This document shows, piece by piece, positions 1-6,604 of a stretch of DNA of 12,244 nucleotides. Position 1 is the first letter of the stretch. Each line of letters begins with the position of its first letter. The translations under genes and the position numbers were made by a program. The notes below the pieces were generated by a model that saw only the letters and a program-made list of their open reading frames with translations, was not told where the DNA came from and searched no databases. The DNA is taken from positions 1 to 12,244 of the forward strand of contig DCXX01000113.1 in the NCBI GenBank assembly GCA_002329125.1. Reading direction: 5' to 3'. This DNA is from Fidelibacterota bacterium UBA2125. GTDB lineage: Bacteria > Fidelibacterota > Marinisomatia > Marinisomatales > S15-B10.

Positions 1-296
1 ACGGCCCCACTACCCCGCCGGGGGATTAAATACTTTTTGATAAATCAATACATGTCCTCCACGATATTCTCACCAATGCCGGCGGCGTTACTGTCTCATA
101 TTTTGAGTGGGTACAAAACCTTCAGCAGTTCAGATGGGAAGAAGATGATGTGAACGCAAAACTGGAAAAAAAGATGGTTTCGGCCTATAGTGAGGTGAGT
201 GCACTCCGTAAAGAAAAGAAGGTTTCTTTCAGAACCGCGGCTTTTATGGTTGCCATTGATCGGGTCGCTAGATCGGTAAAGCTTAGAGGATTCTAG
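1..296 (+). pseudogene. Glutamate dehydrogenase (Glu/Leu/Phe/Val family), C-terminal fragment with in-frame stop
   Basis: Frame 3 encodes the C-terminal end of an NAD(P)-dependent glutamate dehydrogenase, which interconverts glutamate and 2-oxoglutarate plus ammonia. Recognisable blocks are GPTTP at the window edge, then DILTNAGGVTVSYFEWVQN (about 63-119), and the terminal RTAAFMVAIDRVARSVKLRG before TAG at 294-296. The odd point is a TAA at 27-29, between GPTTPPGD and ILFDK, where the family normally has a sense codon (often Lys or Glu). The frame is the same on both sides, so this is a single-base nonsense change or a base-calling error, not a frameshift. If real, it removes roughly 90 C-terminal residues that the fold needs. 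The gene begins outside the window, so its N-terminal part cannot be judged. Its stop shares the four bases CTAG with the convergent citrate synthase stop. Family identity is sure; whether it is broken in the living cell is not. Confidence 0.8.
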
Positions 297-1558
297 CTTC
301 CGTCTTTATAATCTCTTAAAGTTTCGCCAATATAGATCTGTCTCGGCCTGTAGATTCTCGCCTTAGGCTCTTCCTTCATCTCCTTCCACTGCGCGATCCA
401 GCCAGGCAGGCGTCCCATAGCAAACATGACCGTAAACATCTCGGTGGGTATGCCCATGGCACGATAAATAATGCCGGAATAGAAGTCGACATTTGGGTAG
501 AGCTTTCGCTTAATGAAAAAATCATCCTTGAGAGCCACCTCCTCCAATTCCTTTGCAATTTCAAGGAGAGGATCATCAACTCCGAGCTTCTGGAGGAGTC
601 TGTCGGCGGCCCCCTTCAGTATCTTGGCTCTGGGATCAAAGTTCTTATACACCCTGTGTCCGAAACCAAACAGTTTGAAATCGGACTCCTTATCTTTTGC
701 CATATCAACATACTTCTTGTAGTTCATGTCGTCATCACGGATTACACCGAGCATTTCGATCACTTTCTGGTTCGCTCCACCATGGAGCCTTCCCCAAAGT
801 GCCGCTATCCCTCCAGCAATGGAAATGTATAGATTGGCCTGACTACTACCCACCATTCTGACCGTTGATGTGGAGCAGTTTTGCTCGTGATCAGCATGCA
901 AGATGAGCAGAAGCCTTAGAGCATCAGCCATCACGGGATCTACTTCATATTCCTCTGAAGGCAGAGCAAACATCATGTAGAGAAAGTTCGTTTCATAACC
1001 AAGATCATTAATGGGATAGATGAACGGTTGCCCGCATGATTTTTTGTACGAAAACGCCGCTAAGGTCTTTAGTTTAGCGATAAGACGGACAATATTGATA
1101 TCCATGTCACCATTCTCTTCATCCGGATAGAACGTTGAAAGGGCAGCAACAGTTGAAGCCAGAACACCCATTGGATGGGCATTCATGGGATAACCATCAA
1201 AGAAGCGCTTAAAATCCTCGTGGATCATGGAGTGATAGGTCAGTTGCCTGGAAAACTCCGCAAGCTCCTTTTCAGATGGTAGATGGCCATGGATCAGCAG
1301 ATAACAGACTTCAACAAATGTCGAATGTTCCGCAAGTTGCTCAATGGGAATGCCCCTGTATCTCAGGATACCTTTTTCGCCATCGATAAATGTGATAGAA
1401 CTGGCGCATGAACCAGTGTTGCCATACGCCGGATCAAAAGTGATATAACCTGTCTCTTTTCTGAGATGACCAACATCAAGGGCCTTCTCCCCTTCCGATC
1501 CCTCAATGAGCGGGAGTTCAACAGCTTTACCATCTAGTTCTATTTTTATTGAAGACAT
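293..1558 (-). CDS. gltA: Citrate synthase, type II (hexameric bacterial form)
   Basis: This 421-residue enzyme condenses acetyl-CoA with oxaloacetate to give citrate, the entry step of the TCA cycle, in the cytoplasm. Length and motifs match E. coli GltA. The HADHEQN block is at 221-227, the first catalytic His is in RLHGGAN (His259), the oxaloacetate-binding His is in FGFGHRVYKNFDPRA (His301), and the catalytic Asp is in YPNVDFYSG (Asp358). The long beta-rich N-terminal domain (residues 1 to about 60) is that of the larger Gram-negative form, which is often NADH-regulated. The ATG at 1558 gives the expected MSSIKIELDG start; no strong Shine-Dalgarno precedes it. It converges on the glutamate dehydrogenase remnant with a 4-base stop overlap and is divergent from the porin-like gene. 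All catalytic residues are present, so it should be active. Confidence 0.97.
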   Translation of the reverse strand: MSSIKIELDGKAVELPLIEGSEGEKALDVGHLRKETGYITFDPAYGNTGSCASSITFIDGEKGILRYRGIPIEQLAEHSTFVEVCYLLIHGHLPSEKELAEFSRQLTYHSMIHEDFKRFFDGYPMNAHPMGVLASTVAALSTFYPDEENGDMDINIVRLIAKLKTLAAFSYKKSCGQPFIYPINDLGYETNFLYMMFALPSEEYEVDPVMADALRLLLILHADHEQNCSTSTVRMVGSSQANLYISIAGGIAALWGRLHGGANQKVIEMLGVIRDDDMNYKKYVDMAKDKESDFKLFGFGHRVYKNFDPRAKILKGAADRLLQKLGVDDPLLEIAKELEEVALKDDFFIKRKLYPNVDFYSGIIYRAMGIPTEMFTVMFAMGRLPGWIAQWKEMKEEPKARIYRPRQIYIGETLRDYKDGS

Positions 1559-1579
1559 CTGTCTCTAACCAAAAAGAGC

Positions 1580-1594
1580 GGTGACATTATCACC
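1580..1594. promoter_or_regulatory. Inverted repeat GGTGA-N5-TCACC in the gltA/porin divergent spacer
   Basis: Perfect 5-base arms (1580-1584 and 1590-1594) flank the 5-base spacer CATTA, about 22 bases upstream of the gltA start. Position and symmetry suit a repressor or activator site for either divergent gene. The arms are short enough to arise by chance, so this is only a candidate. Confidence 0.3.
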
Positions 1595-1610
1595 ACAATT
1601 ATTGAATTGT
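1595..1610. promoter_or_regulatory. Inverted repeat ACAATT-N4-AATTGT in the gltA/porin divergent spacer
   Basis: Perfect 6-base arms (1595-1600 and 1605-1610) enclose ATTG, directly abutting the preceding GGTGA repeat. It lies in the only non-coding DNA between the divergent gltA and porin-like genes, where both promoters must be. It could be a dimeric operator. It is AT-rich and has no T-run, so it is not a convincing terminator. I could not assign a -35/-10 pair with confidence. Confidence 0.35.
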
Positions 1611-1656
1611 CATAGTGTACTAATTTAGAGTTTTCACTCTTAATCGAAAAGGGGTG

Positions 1657-2643
1657 ATGTTGACAATTTTCCCTAAATTCGCCCGTATGAAAAAGCTTAA
1701 TCAATCTGTTTTACTGGTTCTCCTGTTTCACACTTCCGTGGTCTCGGCAGTTGATATTTCATCTCTGGTTTTCTTCGATCTGAACGGTTCAACCCAGGAA
1801 GCCATCAATCCTGCCTTCAGTGTAAGACGTGCCTACCTCGATCTGAGAGAGCAGTTGACAGATAATATTTCGTTTCGCTTGACCACTGATTCACAATCAT
1901 CTAGTGATGGGAAAATGGAGGTATTTCTAAAACATGCTTTTGTGTCGTGGCAAACAAGGCTTGGTGAGTTCATGGTGGGTTCCCAACCAACAAATTATTT
2001 CGGTCCGTTAAAACAGACATGGGGTCTAAGATTTATTGAAAAATTCCCGGGGAACCTCCATGGGTTCGATGATACTGCTGATCTTGGTATCTCACTTCGG
2101 CGAGTCGTTGGATCTGATTTACTAATTAATGTCGCTGTCTTCAACGGTACAGGATTCAACAAACCTGAAAATGATGCTTATAAAAGAATGTCTCTCCTTG
2201 TGAGTAAGGGGGAACAGAATCTTTCCCGAAATACCGGCCATAACTTTGGTGTTGTAGGATCTGTTGAACCTTATGGTGACTGGAAAGATAATGTCTACCA
2301 GAATTACAGGTATGGTGGATTTGCAGGTTTTTCCAATACACAGCTTCGGGCTGGCTTTGACCTTCAAATCGAGCACGACGCCGGTCTCGATCATCAAGAA
2401 CGGATATTGGCTATTTACGCTTCCCTGAAAAGATCAGAACAGATTTCTCTTTTCGGGCGAATTGATATTTATGATTCTTCAGTAGATTATCCAGACATGC
2501 GGGAACATTTTGTCCTGTTAGGAATGATCTACAGCCCGGCTGCTAACCTCCAGATCGCCCCGAATGTCAGATACACTTTTTTCGGAACCGATATGTTGGA
2601 GCCGTACTGGGAAGGACGTCTAAGCTTTCAGTTTAGAATCTAG
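1657..2643 (+). CDS. Porin-like outer-membrane beta-barrel protein
   Basis: This protein of about 328 residues is probably exported to the outer membrane. A signal peptide is visible: MKKLNQ, a hydrophobic stretch SVLLVLLFHTSVV, then a likely cleavage after VSA before VDISS. The rest alternates polar and hydrophobic or aromatic residues in short strands and ends in SFQFRI, as beta-barrels do. RRAYLDLREQL, ISFRLTTD, LKHAFVSWQ and GEFMVGSQPTNYFGP resemble the opening strands of phosphate-selective porin (OprO/OprP) type proteins, but the solute cannot be read from sequence. I chose ATG 1657 because AAGG lies 4 bases upstream; ATG 1687 starts the signal peptide more typically but has no ribosome-binding site, and GTG 1654 is also possible. 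It is divergent from gltA, and its TAG shares CTAG with the convergent nucleotidyltransferase. Barrel class is fairly sure, specific family less so. Confidence 0.75.
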   Translation: MLTIFPKFARMKKLNQSVLLVLLFHTSVVSAVDISSLVFFDLNGSTQEAINPAFSVRRAYLDLREQLTDNISFRLTTDSQSSSDGKMEVFLKHAFVSWQTRLGEFMVGSQPTNYFGPLKQTWGLRFIEKFPGNLHGFDDTADLGISLRRVVGSDLLINVAVFNGTGFNKPENDAYKRMSLLVSKGEQNLSRNTGHNFGVVGSVEPYGDWKDNVYQNYRYGGFAGFSNTQLRAGFDLQIEHDAGLDHQERILAIYASLKRSEQISLFGRIDIYDSSVDYPDMREHFVLLGMIYSPAANLQIAPNVRYTFFGTDMLEPYWEGRLSFQFRI

Positions 2644-3377
2644 CGTTGGCTTTTAAACAAGCCTGAAGTCGCAAGTTCCGCGGCTTTATCAAGATCTTCA
2701 ATAAAATCGATCTCTATGCAAGGCAAGTCCGAAACGTCCACATAGTGAAGTTCGATATTGGCTAAAAGCGGATGAATAGCAGCCTCAAAGTAGTCGGCTT
2801 TTCCTCCCGCTTCAATGAGTTGTGAAAGTGAATCTGCAAACTGACTGTTAAAAGCCCCGGACAGTTTTGCCACACCGATGAATTCGCCCAGTGAATTTTC
2901 TTCAATCAGCTCCTTCCCTATGGCTACTATCCGCTCATCAGCACCTTCAATTACCTTTACCTCCTCTTTGCCGCACTGTTTCGCTTCTACGGCGAGCACA
3001 TTATCTTTGTCGTCATCAAGAACCCTCTGGAGAAGCTCAACAGGGTAAAGAACATCCCCATTCATGAGCAAACATTCGCCTTCACGAAGTACATCTTCAC
3101 ACAAATGAAGTGAATAGGAGGTGTTCGTTTCGAAGAAATGCGGATTATTGACAAAATTGAACTCGAATTCATTGAAACTGGTTTTCAAGTGATTAATGAT
3201 CATACCCTTATAGTAACCGACGACAATGGTAGCCTCGGAAATACCAACCCGTTTTAATGCTTTCACCTGGTAATCGAGAATTGGTTGACCCGCCACTTCC
3301 AGGAGACACTTCGGCTTGTCGAAGGTGAGCGGATAAAGCCGTCGGGCAACGCCAGCTGCTAGAATGATCGCTCTCAT
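2640..3377 (-). CDS. LicC-like sugar/alcohol-phosphate nucleotidyltransferase (NTP_transferase family)
   Basis: This 245-residue protein has the nucleotidyltransferase fold that joins an NTP to a phosphorylated sugar or alcohol with release of pyrophosphate. The N-terminal nucleotide-binding signature is IILAAGVARRLYPLT (4-18) followed by DKPKCLLEVAGQPIL. The metal-binding Asp is in LLMNGDVLYP (about 103-112), and the second acidic block is CIEIDFIEDLD (220-230). TNTSYSLHL and SLGEFIGVAKLS recall phosphocholine cytidylyltransferase (LicC) and its relatives more than glucose-1-phosphate enzymes. In the signature the usual second glycine of AAGxGxRL is replaced (AAGVARRL). It is the last gene of a three-gene minus-strand block behind the TagB/F-like transferase and the heptosyltransferase, 34 bases after the latter, and has no clear Shine-Dalgarno. 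It may make the CDP-activated donor used by the TagB/F-like enzyme; that link is inference. Confidence 0.85.
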   Translation of the reverse strand: MRAIILAAGVARRLYPLTFDKPKCLLEVAGQPILDYQVKALKRVGISEATIVVGYYKGMIINHLKTSFNEFEFNFVNNPHFFETNTSYSLHLCEDVLREGECLLMNGDVLYPVELLQRVLDDDKDNVLAVEAKQCGKEEVKVIEGADERIVAIGKELIEENSLGEFIGVAKLSGAFNSQFADSLSQLIEAGGKADYFEAAIHPLLANIELHYVDVSDLPCIEIDFIEDLDKAAELATSGLFKSQR

Positions 3378-3411
3378 AAGAAGCTGAAACTACGAGGGCT
3401 TTGAGAAACAG

Positions 3412-4422
3412 TTAACTTTTTTCTGATCCTGATATTACTGAATACGCTTCCCACACCTGCCCCGGATCCATAGTGGTGTAACAAAGAAGTGGCTCATCAC
3501 TGTTGTGGCACTGATTTTTATTACAAGGGCTGCAGTGAACGTTCTGAAAAATGATTTTGGTACGGTTTCCAAATGGAGCAGTGACTTCAGGATCGCCTGC
3601 ACCAAACAGTGAAACAGTTGACACTCCAAGGTTCGCTGAAATGTGACCCAAACCTGAGTCAGAAGCAATTGCACCGGCACATTGAGAAATCAGTGCAATG
3701 GTTTCTCGAAGAGAGATTTTGCCGCAAACGGACTTCAAATTCTCGGCCGGGAAAGATTCCATAAGCTCCTTGGCAATGGGGACATCTCTCTTTCCTCCAA
3801 TAAGCAGGACAGATACACCACTGTTCAAGGCAATTTCGATGATTCCTTTCCAAAGTGTTGTTGGCGGTTGTCTTGAGGGAGCTATACTACCGGAAAAGAT
3901 AGCTAAAGGAGATGCCATATTGAGTGATTCCAGAAGCACCTTTGCAGATTCTACCTCATCATCAGTAACAGCGATTGGGGCGGTCAGTTCAGCAGTTGTA
4001 TCATACTCTTTCAATAATTTGAGGTATCGCTTGGATCGATGCGTTTTTTCGGATGGCGGAGTTATAACCTCTGTCAGAAGCGGTGATCGACCCTGACCGG
4101 TATAGCCGATTCTCTCTTTGGCACCGGAGAACCATCCTATGTAAGCAGATCTCCACGATCCTGAAAGAAGATAAAGGCGATCCAGCTCTTTTGACTTCAA
4201 CTGACGACCGATCTGAGTGGCGCCTGCCACTCCTTTATCCTCATTATGGGCAATTCTCAATATATCATTAATGAATGGACTGTTTTTCACTACAGGGACC
4301 ACCCATTCACGAGCTATAGCAACAATATGGTCATTTTCGTGAGAATCCCGACAATGCGCGAGGAAAGGAAGGGCCATGACAGCATCTCCCACCCAATTGG
4401 GAATGTAGACACCGACGTTCAT
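3412..4422 (-). CDS. Glycosyltransferase family 9, heptosyltransferase II (WaaF)-like
   Basis: This 336-residue GT-B enzyme belongs to the ADP-heptose:LPS heptosyltransferase family, which builds the inner core at the cytoplasmic face of the inner membrane. The acceptor-side loop is PNWVGDAVMALPF (8-20). The donor-side domain has VLLIGGKRD (205-213) and the nucleotide-sugar motif SDSGLGHISANLG (254-266) running into SLFGAGDP. Four cysteines follow (297, 300, 305, 314) in the pattern CSPCNKNQC...C, then DPGQVWEA, as in WaaF C-termini. Departures from WaaF are SDSGLGH where NDSGLMH is usual, and SGSIAPSRQPPTTLW in place of the common GA-x-x-GPAKRWP loop, so the donor may not be ADP-heptose. Its ATG overlaps the upstream TagB/F stop (ATGA), with a strong ribosome-binding site inside that gene, indicating translational coupling. 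Confidence 0.88.
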   Translation of the reverse strand: MNVGVYIPNWVGDAVMALPFLAHCRDSHENDHIVAIAREWVVPVVKNSPFINDILRIAHNEDKGVAGATQIGRQLKSKELDRLYLLSGSWRSAYIGWFSGAKERIGYTGQGRSPLLTEVITPPSEKTHRSKRYLKLLKEYDTTAELTAPIAVTDDEVESAKVLLESLNMASPLAIFSGSIAPSRQPPTTLWKGIIEIALNSGVSVLLIGGKRDVPIAKELMESFPAENLKSVCGKISLRETIALISQCAGAIASDSGLGHISANLGVSTVSLFGAGDPEVTAPFGNRTKIIFQNVHCSPCNKNQCHNSDEPLLCYTTMDPGQVWEAYSVISGSEKS

Positions 4423-5510
4423 CTTTCGCCTCCACCCACATGTTCTTCTATAGCATTTACAAGACGAGCAGACGCCTTTCCATCCGTACGGTACAGGTAA
4501 CGCTCCGCTGCCTTTTTCCTCGCCTCAGACATGCTGTCTGGATTTTTCACTGTTTCACTTACTACAGCCTCCAGCTCTTCCGGGTGGTTAAGATGTTGAG
4601 TGAAATTGATTTTCTCAGTCCGTGCTAGATCGAGCCGCTTCCGCAAACGGGATTTCAGGATTCGGTGCTTAAATCGTGGTTTGTAGAAGGTCGTCTGAAT
4701 TATGGGCCGATCCAGGGCCAGATATTCAAAGAGTGTCGAAGAAATATCAGAAAGAAGCATGTCCGAGACCGAATAGTAGGGAACAATATTGTAATCTTCC
4801 CGGGTAACAAGATAAATACCCTCACCTGAAATCTGTTTGGCCTGTTCACTGTGATACCTGTAACGGCGCTTGCTCCAACTGAATCCGTGCAACTTGATGA
4901 TAACATTCACCTCCTGAGCCAGGCCTAATAGCTTAGGCAACACCTGTTCCACCGATGAGGGGTAGAATGTTGGTGCGTAAAGAAGCGTTGGGCGCTCTGG
5001 AGAAAGGTTAAGAGTTTCAAGGAATTGGCTATTTTTTTGTGAGTCCGTTGAAGCGAGAGGATCTATCTTAGTATAACCTGTAAGAACAAGATTTGTCTCT
5101 CCCCTCCTAGTCAATTCATCGTATCGCTCCTGACTTTCAACGGTCCTGATATTGATCCGTGGCGAATTGTCCCTGTAATAACTCTCTTTCAGGCCGATGC
5201 CATGATAAACCATCACCGCCACCGTATTGTCACTCACCACTTTCTCCAGCATGCCGGGGATACCAACAATAACCACATCAAACTTTCTGCTCCTCAGTTC
5301 TGCTTGTCGTGTCGCTTCATTATCACCATCAATGAATTCAATTCCTACTGATTCAACTGCCTCACAGAGGTGACGGCGTTCAAGATCGTTAATGATGTGC
5401 GGTATGGATGCCGAAAGAAAATATCCACTCCTTTGCTGAAACTCCTCAATAATCGGTAGAAAATTGGGGAGGTAATAGAGATGGTGGCATTCAAATAGAA
5501 TGGAGGTCAT
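4419..5510 (-). CDS. TagB/TagF-like CDP-glycerol glycerophosphotransferase family protein
   Basis: This 363-residue protein matches the Glyphos_transf family, whose members move glycerol- or ribitol-phosphate from a CDP-polyol onto a growing glycan at the cytoplasmic membrane face. Visible motifs in order are YHGIGLKESYY (102-112, catalytic-region His), LLYAPTFYP (176-184), VIIKLHG (203-209, second conserved His), SDISSTLFEYLALDRPII (254-271, CDP-polyol site) and YRTDGKASARLVNAI (340-354). It contains only the catalytic domain and lacks the extra N-terminal membrane-association domain of long TagF enzymes. GGAA lies 6 bases before the ATG at 5510. It opens a three-gene block with the heptosyltransferase and nucleotidyltransferase, and is divergent from the sulfotransferase. 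The family is classically Gram-positive (teichoic acid), but homologues also occur in Gram-negative capsule and O-antigen loci, which fits here. The transferred group is not determined. Confidence 0.88.
   Translation of the reverse strand: MTSILFECHHLYYLPNFLPIIEEFQQRSGYFLSASIPHIINDLERRHLCEAVESVGIEFIDGDNEATRQAELRSRKFDVVIVGIPGMLEKVVSDNTVAVMVYHGIGLKESYYRDNSPRINIRTVESQERYDELTRRGETNLVLTGYTKIDPLASTDSQKNSQFLETLNLSPERPTLLYAPTFYPSSVEQVLPKLLGLAQEVNVIIKLHGFSWSKRRYRYHSEQAKQISGEGIYLVTREDYNIVPYYSVSDMLLSDISSTLFEYLALDRPIIQTTFYKPRFKHRILKSRLRKRLDLARTEKINFTQHLNHPEELEAVVSETVKNPDSMSEARKKAAERYLYRTDGKASARLVNAIEEHVGGGER
4429..4433 (-). promoter_or_regulatory. Strong Shine-Dalgarno (GGAGG) for the heptosyltransferase
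   Basis: On the minus strand GGAGG stands 6 bases before the ATG at 4422 and lies within the GGGER-stop codons of the upstream TagB/F-like gene. It is the clearest ribosome-binding site in the window. With the ATGA overlap it fixes the start and implies coupled translation. Confidence 0.8.
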
Positions 5511-5607
5511 TAGCGATTCCAGATATCGTTATCAAGTAGATTAAATGTAACGCAGCGGAACTTATAAACATTGAATCACTCCTCAAAACGCACCTATCTT
5601 CAAGTCC

Positions 5608-6603
5608 ATGCGTCAGTCAAATGAGATAAGGCCAATCTTCATCGCTGGAAGTGAACGTTCCGGTACAACACTTTTGCGCCTAATGCTTCACACCCATCCT
5701 CGCATCGCCATCCCACCTCAGACAAAATATTTGAGGAAACTTTACAAACGACGGCTGTTATTCGGGAACCTTCAGAAAGAAAAGAATCGAGAAAAACTTG
5801 CGGAGTGGTTCTTGGATCATTTCGATAAAAGCACGAAACTGAACGATCTTGAGATCGATCAAGATTCTGTAAAGAAAGGGATATTGGAATCAAAGTCACT
5901 CGGTGCCGCCCTGGCTGTCCCGTGGATTTGCTACGCACAGGAACACGGGAAAGAGCGGTGGGGCGACAAACGACCGTACTACATCCACCATATGGAGAAG
6001 CTCAGACAGCACTATCCTGATGCACAGATCATTCACCTTATCAGAGATCCTCGTGATGTTATTGCTTCACTCAAAAAAATGCCCTGGTGGAATAACAGCC
6101 TGAACTACTCTGCCCTCAACTGGAAATTAGCCATACGGCACGGCATAAATGCGCGAATGAACACCAAACTGGATGAATATTTGGAGCTTCGGTACGAGGA
6201 TCTTCTGGCCGAGCCCGAAAGAGAACTCCAGCGTGTTTGTCAATTTCTGGGTGAAACCTACGATCCGGCCATGCTTCAATTTCAGGAAATTTCTCAGCAA
6301 GCAGTCCCCGACTATAAGATGGATTGGCACTCAGCAACGCGAGAACCGCTAAACGCAAGTTCTGTAGGAAGGTGGAGAAAAGATCTTTCCACAGAAGAAA
6401 TTTCTATTGTGGAATGGGCTACTGGTGAAGAGATGGTTCAATTGGGCTACACTCTCTCAAAGGCTCAGGAGCCGGATTTTCAATCGCGGAACCGTTATGA
6501 AAGAGAAGCACGGACCTTCAAAACCCGACAGCGACGACTCGAAATTACCGATTCCATTTTTTCTTTCTTCTACAGGTGGGAAACGGATTACAGGATGGGA
6601 TAA
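5608..6603 (+). CDS. Sulfotransferase family protein (PAPS-dependent)
   Basis: This 331-residue cytoplasmic sulfotransferase would move sulfate from PAPS onto a hydroxyl, probably of a glycan or lipid. The 5'-phosphosulfate loop is IAGSERSGTTLLRLML (12-27), the 3'-phosphate-binding block is IIHLIRDPRDVIASL (141-155), and WGDKRPYYIHH (118-128) and LELRYEDLLAEP (192-203) are other family landmarks. A late NASSVGRWRKDLS motif is the usual C-terminal substrate/PAPS region. No signal peptide or membrane segment is visible. ATG 5608 lies about 10 residues before the PAPS loop, as expected; no Shine-Dalgarno is seen. It is the only plus-strand gene inside the glycan locus: head-to-head with the TagB/F-like gene (97-base spacer) and tail-to-tail with a nucleotidyltransferase, with one base between stops. 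Context suggests it sulfates the same envelope glycan, which is inference. Confidence 0.9.
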   Translation: MRQSNEIRPIFIAGSERSGTTLLRLMLHTHPRIAIPPQTKYLRKLYKRRLLFGNLQKEKNREKLAEWFLDHFDKSTKLNDLEIDQDSVKKGILESKSLGAALAVPWICYAQEHGKERWGDKRPYYIHHMEKLRQHYPDAQIIHLIRDPRDVIASLKKMPWWNNSLNYSALNWKLAIRHGINARMNTKLDEYLELRYEDLLAEPERELQRVCQFLGETYDPAMLQFQEISQQAVPDYKMDWHSATREPLNASSVGRWRKDLSTEEISIVEWATGEEMVQLGYTLSKAQEPDFQSRNRYEREARTFKTRQRRLEITDSIFSFFYRWETDYRMG

Positions 6604-6604
6604 T

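Noticed and set aside
1..60. Frameshift as explanation for the glutamate dehydrogenase stop
   Set aside because: The conserved residues before (GPTTP) and after (ILFDK, DILTNAGG) the TAA are in the same frame, so only a substitution is needed.
3698..4096. A 132-codon open frame on the plus strand
   Set aside because: It is antisense to the GT9 gene, whose frame carries all family motifs; the plus-strand translation has no recognisable domain or ribosome-binding site.
4419..5510. Teichoic-acid cluster indicating a Gram-positive host
   Set aside because: The porin-like barrel, WaaF-type enzyme and MsbA-like exporter indicate a diderm cell, and TagB/F homologues also occur in Gram-negative capsule loci.
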